Shown here piece after piece: positions 6,366-13,289 of a stretch of DNA of 18,035 bases. How positions within the stretch are numbered: the stretch's first letter is position 1; each line of letters begins with the position of its first letter. Where the stretch lies: positions 1-18,035 of the forward strand of contig JAPYWL010000020.1 in NCBI GenBank assembly GCA_028276365.1, given 5' to 3'. Under the pieces are notes generated by a model. The model searched no databases and was not told the DNA's origin. It was given only the letters and a program-made list of their open reading frames with translations. A program made the translations under genes and the position numbers. Source of the stretch: Deltaproteobacteria bacterium. Lineage in GTDB: Bacteria > DRYD01.

Positions 6366-7676
6366 TAAAAATAATAAAGAACCTCCCGTAAATAAAGGAG
6401 CTAACACTTTAAAAACATTTATATGACTATATCCTGAATGAGCTAAGATAAACGTATTACCATCTACTGATACTAAAAATGTATTTATTTCCTCTTTTAA
6501 TTCTAATGTCATTATTTTATCTACTATTATTTCTTTTCTTATCTCTTTTATTTCTTCCCAGTTATATTTTCCCTCTTTATAAACTAATACCTTATCTCCT
6601 ATGTTTAATTTTCCTGCTTTCTTATCATTATTATTCTCATCTATTATTAGCGGATGATTTGGCGTTAATCTTATTTTTCCACTTTCTGTTATTAATTCCA
6701 TTATTTCCCATTCTTGTTTATCGTGTAAATGTATCTTCTCTACTTCTATTTCTTTTAGTTTATAATTTTCTACTGGATCTATTGTTAAAACAATATCCCC
6801 TATCTTAACATCTGACATCTTCTTTAAAATATATTTATCTTGTTCTTTTGTTAAAATCAAACATGATAACTCAAAACATCCCCCCCCTCCACCACCGCCA
6901 GTAGTAGTAGTAGTTGTTGTTGTTGTCGTAGTAGTCGTAGTAGTGGTAGTGGTAGTATTAGTGGTAGTCCAAGTAGTGGTAGTAGTAGTGGTAGTAGTAG
7001 TTGTAGTCGTAGTAGTCATATTAGTGGTAGTATCATTAATAGTAGTGGTAGTATCAGTAGTAATAGTACTACTCATATTCCCAATATTATTATCATTCAT
7101 AGTAGTGGTAGTAGCAGTCATATTAGGATAAGCAACAGTGAAAGTCCCTACATCTACTGACGGTATATTTGGTTGTATTACCCCTATTTTAAACGAATTA
7201 GCTGTTAAATATATCTCTATTCTATTTATTCTTCTTAGATTCTTATGCTCATATATTAGCTCCACTTCTACTTTATATAGATTCGTATTATTTATCCTTA
7301 CTGGTTGGCTTATTCTTATTTCCCTTATCTTATTGTATCTATTATACCCTAATGTATTTACTAAATTAAATATCTCAGTAGGTGTATTAACATTCATCTT
7401 TAAATCAAATTGCCCTTCTCTACCAGCTATTGGTTCTAAATAAAAATATTTTCCACTATTTCTTGTTAATTCCATCTGTATGAAAACTGAAGCATTTGAT
7501 ATATCTATTAACTTCTGATTTATATCACTAAAACTTGTTGATCCCCAATATACTATGCTATATAATGCCATTATTAATATTAACGCTATTGTAAATGATA
7601 TTACTACCTCTACTATTGTCATTCCTTTATAACTTTTTCTTATTTCATTATTTAAAAAATCTTCTTTTTTCAACAT
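6309..7676 (-). CDS. Prepilin-type protein with poly-Thr stalk and Hint autoprocessing domain
   Basis: A 455-residue composite protein. Residues 14-40 are a type IV prepilin signal: KSYKG then MTIVEVVISF and a hydrophobic helix, with cleavage expected after Gly18 and Glu at mature position 5. Residues 45-185 form a PilW/GspJ-like pseudopilin body. A Thr/Asn-rich stretch (186-220) leads into T15-W-T3-N-T19 (221-259) and seven Gly (260-266). Cys267-Phe begins a Hint (Hedgehog/intein) domain of about 148 residues. It has MSDVKIGDIVL, the block-B motif TPNHPL (Thr338, His341) and the C-terminal FLVSVDGNTFILAHS. The conserved penultimate His is His413, but the usual Asn is Ser414. There is no homing-endonuclease insert. 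A hydrophobic segment (about 419-442) ends the protein. The start has GGGGGATGAG. It is the last of three pseudopilin genes, 15 nt after the previous one. The self-cleavage chemistry is inferred from the motifs. Confidence 0.85.
   Translation of the reverse strand: MLKKEDFLNNEIRKSYKGMTIVEVVISFTIALILIMALYSIVYWGSTSFSDINQKLIDISNASVFIQMELTRNSGKYFYLEPIAGREGQFDLKMNVNTPTEIFNLVNTLGYNRYNKIREIRISQPVRINNTNLYKVEVELIYEHKNLRRINRIEIYLTANSFKIGVIQPNIPSVDVGTFTVAYPNMTATTTTMNDNNIGNMSSTITTDTTTTINDTTTNMTTTTTTTTTTTTTTTWTTTNTTTTTTTTTTTTTTTTTTTGGGGGGGCFELSCLILTKEQDKYILKKMSDVKIGDIVLTIDPVENYKLKEIEVEKIHLHDKQEWEIMELITESGKIRLTPNHPLIIDENNNDKKAGKLNIGDKVLVYKEGKYNWEEIKEIRKEIIVDKIMTLELKEEINTFLVSVDGNTFILAHSGYSHINVFKVLAPLFTGGSLLFLAIINYNLTSEVFAANLKQ
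6880..6887 (-). repeat. G8 homopolymer in the Gly run: possible slippage switch
   Basis: Eight G in a row on the coding (minus) strand, within GGA-GGG-GGG-GGA-TGT, just before Cys267 of the Hint domain. Gain of one G puts TGA three codons further on (ATG-TTT-TGA). Loss of one gives a TGA after about eight codons. Either slip removes the Hint domain and the C-terminal membrane segment. Confidence 0.8.
6900..7016 (-). repeat. Trinucleotide (ACT/ACC/ACA/ACG) tract encoding poly-Thr
   Basis: Thirty-nine consecutive codons encode 37 Thr plus one Trp and one Asn. Most codons are ACT, with ACC, ACA and ACG interspersed. A looser Thr/Asn-rich stretch continues to about 7130. Triplet gains and losses would change the stalk length without changing the frame. 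Confidence 0.9.
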
Positions 7677-7691
7677 CCACTCATCCCCCTA

Positions 7692-8333
7692 TTATTTACT
7701 ATTAATAGGGACATCCAAGTAATATATTATCCTACTTCTTTGGTTTCTAAATAAAAAATCAGTTTTAATGCTTACTCTTACTAAATTAACTACCTTATTT
7801 TCAAAGTATAATTCGCTATTTATAACCTGCTCTACTATTCCTAAATTAATATCTCTTTCAATTCTTGTATCTTGTCCATCAATAAACCCATTGTTATTTA
7901 TATCATCATATATTATTTTTTTTACTTTAAATAAATAATCTTTAGAAATTCCTCTATCCTTTATTAAAATTCTGTTTATTATTAAATAAATAAAATTATT
8001 TTTAACTGTTATTGGATTTTGATTAATAATATTAGTAGTAAATCCTATGGTATTAGTAGATAGTTTAAATATAGAATTTGTAGTAGAATTAAAATTTGAG
8101 TTTCTAATTATCTCATTAGCTAATTTATTTAAAATATTTTTAGAAGTAGAAGATACATAGTACTTATAAGAAAGTTTTCTCATTATAAATGTCATCTTAC
8201 TTATTGATAGTGCTAAAATTATCATTATACCTAACGCTATTCCAATAGCTATTAAAAGCTCAGCTAATGTAAAACCTTTATTACTAACCTTTTTTAATAA
8301 CTTATTCAAAAATTCTCTTTTATTTCTTACCAT
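7692..8333 (-). CDS. Type IV pilin-like minor pseudopilin (PilW/GspJ-like)
   Basis: A 213-residue protein with a canonical prepilin signal: basic leader (MVRNKREFLNKLLKKVSNK), Gly20, then FTLAELLIAIGIALGIMIILALSI. The prepilin peptidase would cut after Gly20, leaving N-methylated Phe and Glu at mature position 5. The rest is a small globular domain with acidic and Asn-rich loops, including a calcium-loop-like stretch (DDINNNGFIDGQDTR) that may bind Ca2+. This Ca-binding type is known in other pseudopilins and is inferred here. Size and position between a large PilX/GspK-like gene and a second pseudopilin suggest a minor tip subunit. The ribosome binding site is moderate (AAGGGAAG). No pilus ATPase, platform protein or prepilin peptidase lies in the window; they must be encoded elsewhere. 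Confidence 0.85.
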   Translation of the reverse strand: MVRNKREFLNKLLKKVSNKGFTLAELLIAIGIALGIMIILALSISKMTFIMRKLSYKYYVSSTSKNILNKLANEIIRNSNFNSTTNSIFKLSTNTIGFTTNIINQNPITVKNNFIYLIINRILIKDRGISKDYLFKVKKIIYDDINNNGFIDGQDTRIERDINLGIVEQVINSELYFENKVVNLVRVSIKTDFLFRNQRSRIIYYLDVPINSK

Positions 8334-8380
8334 ATCTTCCCTTCTTTTTACATTTTTATAAAAAACTATCTAATAAAAAA

Positions 8381-9970
8381 TTATCTACTTGGGAATTTTA
8401 TTATTTCTTTTGCTAATATTTGGGTTCTATATATTTTAAGTGAAGCTATATCGTTTAGTTTATCTACTCTTGGATCTGAATAATAAAACTCCTTAGCTTG
8501 GGTATTAAAAATATTTTGGCCATTTATTTTTATACTATCATAACTTTGGAAAGCCCCAAATACATTTATCTTTAGATCATTAGGAGCATTTATTATATTA
8601 ATGGTTGAATTTGGATTATAAAAAGCACTAAAAATACCTGTAATATCTATATTATTACTATTATTAGCATCTATTATTATATTATCTGAAATCACTTTTA
8701 TTAAGGAATTTGAATTAGATGATATAGATTTATTAGCAGTATTATAATCATAATATCTAAAAGGTAAATCAATTATTTTTACATTCTTATCCAATTTTGA
8801 GACAATAAGTATATTTTGAGCAATCCCTAAATTAACAACTCCATTAACAGGAGAATGCAAAATTATATCATCTAATGCAAGAATAATAAATTGAGTATTA
8901 GGAGTTCTAATACTTACATATTGTTGGTCTCGTCCATATGGTAAGTTAAATATAATTTTAGCTATATAATCACCATCATAAGTATATATTCTATCTATTC
9001 TATTTTCATAGTAAATAGCTAATGTTGGATCATTCGTTATTAAAGGGTTTTTAGTTCTCACGTCAAATCCACCAATGTAACTACTATTACCAGAAGCTCC
9101 TACTGTTTTTGATACCGCCAACTGATAGCCAAAAGAATATAATTCACTTAATAGTACTTCTACTATAGTATCAAACTTATTAGCAAAAGGGTATGTAATT
9201 AATCTTACTCTTGCTTTACGTTTTATAATCAAATCTCCTTCATTAGTAAATACTATATTATTATCTTCATACAATGCTACACCATTTTTTAAATTTCCTG
9301 ATTGATCAAAATACTTATCATACAGTGCTTGATAATAATTTCTATAATAGCTTGAAATATATTGATTAAGATTTTGAGCTAAACTATGTATATTATTTAT
9401 ATCAATATCAGTGATTAGATTATTAGTATATTTTGAAAAATCAGTAATAAGGGATCCGTTATTTCCTGTAATTTTAGTATTAGGAGCAAGAATTAAATTA
9501 TTAAATATTTTGTTAGCATTTACATCTACCCTTGAAGTTTCAGCTGCTATTAAAGTGTTATTGTATTTATTATCAGCTTTAAATTCAACTGGATTTCCCA
9601 CTATTTTATTTATACTACCCAAATCTATACTATATTGTACTATATACTTAGCATACAACTCACTATTTTTTAATATATTTACCAAAAGAGTAGATGAATC
9701 AATTGGTTCTATGCTGTATCTATAACCAGTATTTAATATATCTGAACTTCTTAAATTATTAACTTTATATAATTCAACAGCAGTGATAGCATATGAATCA
9801 AAATTTATAGCTTGATTAATGTTTTTAGAAAATTTAGTAGCAGTTTTTATATCAGCCGCAACATAATTAAATATCACAATACTAGCAGTAGATATAATAA
9901 GAGTAAATAAAATTAGCCATACATATAAACTAAATGCCTTTTTATTACTAAAATTTGAAATTTTATTCAT
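8381..9970 (-). CDS. Large PilX/GspK-like minor pseudopilin
   Basis: A 529-residue protein with a prepilin-like N-terminus: NKKA then FSLYVWLILFTLIISTASIVIF. The hydrophobic helix and basic leader fit a class III signal with cleavage after Ala12. Mature position 5 is Val17 rather than Glu, as is typical of GspK/PilX-type subunits at the pilus tip. The remaining 480 residues are far larger than PilX. They include an Asn-rich, strand-rich C-terminal half with repeated hydrophobic strands (IILALDDIILHS, NILIVSKLDKNVKIIDL, LIKVISDNIIIDA, LKINVFGAF), which suggests a beta-helix or beta-sandwich domain (inference). First gene of the operon, with ribosome binding site AGGGGGG. No catalytic motif is recognisable. 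An adhesin-like tip protein is the most likely role, but no specific family is certain. Confidence 0.7.
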   Translation of the reverse strand: MNKISNFSNKKAFSLYVWLILFTLIISTASIVIFNYVAADIKTATKFSKNINQAINFDSYAITAVELYKVNNLRSSDILNTGYRYSIEPIDSSTLLVNILKNSELYAKYIVQYSIDLGSINKIVGNPVEFKADNKYNNTLIAAETSRVDVNANKIFNNLILAPNTKITGNNGSLITDFSKYTNNLITDIDINNIHSLAQNLNQYISSYYRNYYQALYDKYFDQSGNLKNGVALYEDNNIVFTNEGDLIIKRKARVRLITYPFANKFDTIVEVLLSELYSFGYQLAVSKTVGASGNSSYIGGFDVRTKNPLITNDPTLAIYYENRIDRIYTYDGDYIAKIIFNLPYGRDQQYVSIRTPNTQFIILALDDIILHSPVNGVVNLGIAQNILIVSKLDKNVKIIDLPFRYYDYNTANKSISSNSNSLIKVISDNIIIDANNSNNIDITGIFSAFYNPNSTINIINAPNDLKINVFGAFQSYDSIKINGQNIFNTQAKEFYYSDPRVDKLNDIASLKIYRTQILAKEIIKFPSR

Positions 9971-9995
9971 AAATTTTATTCCCCCCTAATTTAAA

Positions 9996-10001
9996 ATTAT
10001 A
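9996..10001 (-). promoter_or_regulatory. Possible -10 box for the pseudopilin operon
   Basis: TATAAT on the minus strand, about 26 nt before the ATG at 9970. No good -35 is visible at 16-18 bp. Upstream lies a 9-bp-period direct repeat (TTTCCCTAT twice, about 10003-10020 on the plus strand), which might bind a regulator. The 162-bp gap is shared with the divergent nfi gene. Confidence 0.2.
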
Positions 10002-10132
10002 CTTTCCCTATTTTCCCTATTTATTAGTTGTAAAAAAATAAAAAAAATTCCTTAATTAAATAAAAAAATATTAACATTTTTTTTACAAAGTATAAAAGGC
10101 ATTTAGAAAATAAAAAACAAATTTTTTTATAA

Positions 10133-10858
10133 ATGAACAAAGATAATATAACATCAAAGTTAATTAATATCCAATTAAATTTATCTAAAAAACTAAACTT
10201 AGTAAAATTAGAAAAAAATATAAGAGATTTTAAATTAATAATAGGTATAGATTTAACTTTTATAAAAGAACAGAATATGGATAAAGGAATAGTTTGCTTT
10301 GCAATCCTAAAAAACAATATAAGAAATATAAAAATAGAATATAAATATTTAAAAGAAGAAGTGAAATTCCCTTATATACCCGGATTTTTGGCTTTTAGAG
10401 AATTTCCATTAATAGAAAAATTATTTTATAACATTAAGTTTTTATATGCTAAAGAAATAGAGAATAAAGAGATATTGTTTTTTATAGATGGTCACGGGAT
10501 AAGTCATCCAAGATCCTTAGGAATAGCCTCACATTTCGGTGTTAAATTAAATCAAATATCAATAGGAATAGCTAAAAGAAAACTATTTGGATACTATGAT
10601 CAAAAAGAACTACAAGAACAAAAAATAACTAAACTATATAAAGATAAAGATAAAACTAAACAATTAGGATACGTTTTAAATACTAAATTAATAAGTAATC
10701 GAAAAATTTTAGGTAGTTATGAATTATTTATTTCTCCAGGTAATAATATAGATTGTGATTCAAGTTTAAATCTATTCTTACAAATGGTAAAAACTTATAA
10801 CTTAGTAATTACTGAATTAGCTCATAAATACTTAGTAAATCTAAGAAAAAAATACTGA
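10133..10858 (+). CDS. nfi: Endonuclease V (deaminated-base repair)
   Basis: Cuts DNA one phosphodiester 3' of deoxyinosine and related deaminated bases, starting alternative excision repair. All family landmarks are present in 241 residues: GIDLTF with catalytic Asp40, the wedge motif PYIPGFLAFRE (80-90, Tyr81, catalytic Glu90), and FFIDGHGISHPRSLGIASHFG (Asp119, then the conserved HPR and ASH segments), continued by SIGIAKRKLFG. There is no Shine-Dalgarno; the ATG follows T-rich and A-rich DNA. It is divergent from the pseudopilin operon and begins a rightward run with yraN, tmk and the zinc-ribbon membrane gene, none of which has a ribosome binding site. A stop at TGA shows the standard code. 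Confidence 0.96.
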   Translation: MNKDNITSKLINIQLNLSKKLNLVKLEKNIRDFKLIIGIDLTFIKEQNMDKGIVCFAILKNNIRNIKIEYKYLKEEVKFPYIPGFLAFREFPLIEKLFYNIKFLYAKEIENKEILFFIDGHGISHPRSLGIASHFGVKLNQISIGIAKRKLFGYYDQKELQEQKITKLYKDKDKTKQLGYVLNTKLISNRKILGSYELFISPGNNIDCDSSLNLFLQMVKTYNLVITELAHKYLVNLRKKY

Positions 10859-10887
10859 ATATAAAATAATTTTTAAATATAAAATAA

Positions 10888-11238
10888 ATGAACAAAAACA
10901 AGAATAGTTTTTATAAAGGAAAGTTATTTGAAAATATCGCATGTAAATATTTAATAAATAAAGGTTATAAAATAATCTCTAAGAACTTATATTCACGATT
11001 TGGAGAAATAGACATATTAGCTACTAAAGATAAAAAATTAATTATAATAGAAGTTAAAGGTGGAAAATTTAGATACCAAAATATAAATAAAAACAAATTA
11101 AACAAAATAATTAATACCTTCTTACATAAAGAAAACAAGATATATAATAATATGAATTCATTTGATGCTATTCAAATTGATCTAATTTTTATAGACGAAA
11201 AAAACAATATAGAACACATTCAAAATATTATAGAATAA
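10888..11238 (+). CDS. yraN: YraN/UPF0102 family nuclease-fold protein
   Basis: Small protein of 116 residues with the UPF0102 pattern: GKLFENIACKYLINKGYKII (11-30), then NLYSRFGEIDILA (33-45) and LIIIEVKGG (51-59). Glu40, Asp42, Glu55 and Lys57 match the (E)xD...ExK active site of the restriction-endonuclease-like (PD-(D/E)xK) fold. The usual conserved Arg-rich segment after EVK is reduced here to GGKFRYQN. Its cellular role is not established; family members often lie near DNA-repair or ribosomal genes, and here it follows nfi after 29 nt. There is no Shine-Dalgarno sequence. Length matches the family. Confidence 0.9.
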   Translation: MNKNKNSFYKGKLFENIACKYLINKGYKIISKNLYSRFGEIDILATKDKKLIIIEVKGGKFRYQNINKNKLNKIINTFLHKENKIYNNMNSFDAIQIDLIFIDEKNNIEHIQNIIE

Positions 11239-11308
11239 AAAGAAAAAAATATATTATAAAATTAAAAACAAAAAAAATAAAAAGAATAAAAAAAGGGAAA
11301 ATAAAATT

Positions 11309-11341
11309 ATGAACAAAGAATATAATATATGGAAAAAATAG
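11309..11341 (+). other. Possible 10-codon leader ORF overlapping the tmk start
   Basis: A short frame (MNKEYNIWKK) begins 20 nt before tmk behind AAAAGGGAAA, a weak ribosome binding site. It ends at a TAG 13 nt inside tmk in another frame. Termination there could allow re-initiation at the tmk ATG, which has no ribosome binding site of its own. This may equally be chance. Confidence 0.2.
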
Positions 11342-12006
11342 ATATAGTATCATTTGAAGGAGTAGATGGAGTAGGAAAAAGTACTATAGTTTCTCAAGTT
11401 TATCAAAGATTATTAAAAGAGGAAAATATTAGTTATGAAAAAATCTTAAGTTATCCAGAACCATACTACTTTAAAGATTTATTAGAACAAGAAAAAAAAG
11501 ATAATATTAGCCTATTGTTACTATTTTTATTATCCAGAAGGAAATTATTACAAAAAATAAAAAAAGAAACAGAAAATTATGAAAAACCCGCTCTTATACT
11601 TCTTGACAGATATATAGACAGCACAATAGTGTATCAAATACTTTTAAATAAATTAGATTTAAAAACATTTTTACAATTTCAAGACATCATCTTTTTTGAA
11701 AATCAAAATATCTATCCCCTAATAACCTTTATATTTAAAGCTGAAATAAAAGAAATCATAAAAAGAATAAAGTCAAAAAGTAATAAATTTTTGTTTGATA
11801 ATGAATCAGAAATAAAAAAAATTGAACTAATTCAAGAACTATATTTAAAACTACCGGAAATATTTGCTAACAGAGTATTTTATATAATAGATACTACAAC
11901 AAATACAATTGAAGAGATTACCAAAAAAGTAATAAATATAATAAAATCTAAATTATTTATAAAAGACATAATAAATAGTAAAAATCCACAAAAATTAAAA
12001 ATATAA
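11329..12006 (+). CDS. tmk: Thymidylate kinase
   Basis: Phosphorylates dTMP to dTDP with ATP, an essential step in dTTP synthesis. The P-loop FEGVDGVGKST (9-19) and the dTMP-binding DRY motif (LLDRYIDSTIVYQ, Asp93-Arg94-Tyr95) are intact. The lid region reads KSNKFLFDNESEIKKIELIQELYLKLP, a degenerate form of the usual DRFE...YL block, in which few basic residues remain. Total length 225 residues is slightly above the family norm because of a Lys/Ile-rich C-terminal tail. The ATG lacks a Shine-Dalgarno sequence. It lies 90 nt after yraN, in an A-rich gap with no terminator, and 26 nt before the next gene, so co-transcription is likely. Confidence 0.93.
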   Translation: MEKIDIVSFEGVDGVGKSTIVSQVYQRLLKEENISYEKILSYPEPYYFKDLLEQEKKDNISLLLLFLLSRRKLLQKIKKETENYEKPALILLDRYIDSTIVYQILLNKLDLKTFLQFQDIIFFENQNIYPLITFIFKAEIKEIIKRIKSKSNKFLFDNESEIKKIELIQELYLKLPEIFANRVFYIIDTTTNTIEEITKKVINIIKSKLFIKDIINSKNPQKLKI

Positions 12007-12032
12007 CAAATATAAAAAATATCTAAAAAAAG

Positions 12033-13154
12033 ATGGTAGGATATATAAGGTGTCAAATATGTAATAATGTTATTCCTAAGGATTCAAATATTTGCCCATT
12101 TTGCGGAAATGAATTAAAAAAAGTAAATGAAACTTTAATTAATCAAGATAATAATAACCAAATATTAAATAATGAAAAAATAGAAACTACAGAACTACTT
12201 AAAGAAAATCAATATAAAAATCAAGAAGAAATAAGCAAAGAAAATGAAAATATTAACTTAATAATCCCAAAAGAGAAAAAACAAAAAGCTCCTGATTTCT
12301 TTGAAACTTCAATAGAAATAATAAAAAATAATTTCTCTCCTTTTTTAATATTTTCTTTATTAAGTAATGTATTAATTACATTATTTTTAGCTTCTATAAT
12401 TTTACTTGGATTTTTATTTTTAGGTGGTATAAACTTTAATGAAATATTTGATTTTGATTTCAAAAATTTTAATATCTATATTTTAATATTTGGATTACTT
12501 TCTTTACTTTTAACATTATTAACAGGCTTAACAATTAATATTGCTTACTTAAATGACATTACTTATAACACCTGTAAAAAAATAATAGAAATAAAAAATT
12601 TAATAAAAAATAATAATCCAATTGATTACAAAATTTATAGATCTCCTTACTTAGTTAGTTCTTTAAAAAATGGAGTTATTATGATGTGGTATCAATTCCT
12701 GTATTTTACAATACCAGTTTTATTCTTAGTTTTTTTATACATAGTTAATTACATTATATCTTCTTTTTTAATATCAAGTCCCTTATGTTGTTTAGGTTTC
12801 ATTATTAATATCCTTGTTAATTTTCTAATATTTTTAATCTATACTATTCTTTATCTTTCTTTTTTTATTTATTACTCTTTTATAAGATATAATAATCAAA
12901 AATTTAATTTAATTGAAAGTTATAAATTTATTTTAGATAATCTAATAGCGAAAAATTCAGTAAGTTCTATTTCAGCTATTATTATATACTATCTAATTTC
13001 ACAGGTGATTTTACCTTTACTTTACTTATTTTTTATTGTATTTACATTAGGTATAGGTTTATTATTCCTTAATCTTCCTATACTTATAATCAATATATTT
13101 ATATTTTCTTTTTTAATTTTGAATTTAGAATATAATTTAGAATCCAGTAATTAA
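12033..13154 (+). CDS. Zinc-ribbon multi-pass membrane protein, function unknown
   Basis: The N-terminal zinc ribbon has four Cys in two CxxC knuckles: CQIC (Cys7, Cys10) and CPFC (Cys21, Cys24). A hydrophilic Glu/Asn/Lys-rich linker (30-88) follows. The C-terminal 270 residues hold five or six strongly hydrophobic segments at about 103-133, 147-172, 217-247, 250-286 (perhaps two helices), 308-337 and 340-366. The layout resembles bacterial zinc-ribbon membrane proteins of unknown role with a DUF4013- or GDPD-membrane-domain-like region; I do not recognise a specific family. The first short loop contains GGINFNEIFDFDFKNFN. There is no Shine-Dalgarno. It is last in the rightward run from nfi. 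A short AT-rich tandem repeat follows its stop. Confidence 0.8.
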   Translation: MVGYIRCQICNNVIPKDSNICPFCGNELKKVNETLINQDNNNQILNNEKIETTELLKENQYKNQEEISKENENINLIIPKEKKQKAPDFFETSIEIIKNNFSPFLIFSLLSNVLITLFLASIILLGFLFLGGINFNEIFDFDFKNFNIYILIFGLLSLLLTLLTGLTINIAYLNDITYNTCKKIIEIKNLIKNNNPIDYKIYRSPYLVSSLKNGVIMMWYQFLYFTIPVLFLVFLYIVNYIISSFLISSPLCCLGFIINILVNFLIFLIYTILYLSFFIYYSFIRYNNQKFNLIESYKFILDNLIAKNSVSSISAIIIYYLISQVILPLLYLFFIVFTLGIGLLFLNLPILIINIFIFSFLILNLEYNLESSN

Positions 13155-13157
13155 TTT

Positions 13158-13186
13158 TTAAAAATTAGTTAAAAATTAGTTAAAAA
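13158..13186. repeat. 11-bp tandem repeat after the zinc-ribbon gene
   Basis: TTAAAAATTAG occurs twice in a row (13158-13168, 13169-13179), followed by a partial third unit (to 13186). It starts 3 bp past the TAA of the membrane protein gene. Confidence 0.8.
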
Positions 13187-13222
13187 AATGTAAATAGGTC
13201 CCCAAAATTCCCAACTTTGGAA

Positions 13223-13261
13223 ACAATTTTGTAACAATTTTCCTTAAAAAATCATTATAAT
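13223..13261 (+). promoter_or_regulatory. Promoter region of the EF-hand protein gene
   Basis: A consensus TATAAT lies at 13256-13261, 28 nt before the gene start at 13290. No canonical -35 sits at 17 bp. Instead the area holds ACAATTTT twice, spaced 11 bp (13223-13230 and 13234-13241), about one helical turn. This looks like a possible activator site. A strong ribosome binding site AAGGAGGTGA follows. Confidence 0.35.
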
Positions 13262-13289
13262 ATATATTGAAAAAAGGAGGTGATTACAT

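Noticed and set aside
6309-6878. A full splicing intein
   Set aside because: The domain is about 148 residues with no endonuclease blocks, the terminal Asn is replaced by Ser414, and the sequence after it is only a membrane tail, not the second half of a host protein.
6943-7131. Plus-strand open frame encoding poly-Val
   Set aside because: It is the antisense of the poly-Thr triplet tract, with no ribosome binding site; the minus-strand frame carries the prepilin and Hint domains.
7138-7443. Plus-strand frame within the Hint pseudopilin gene
   Set aside because: Antisense of the pseudopilin body, with no recognisable domain or ribosome binding site.
10024-10317. Minus-strand frame opposite the start of endonuclease V
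   Set aside because: It is a Phe/Ile/Lys-rich antisense frame with no ribosome binding site, and it covers the conserved nfi coding region.
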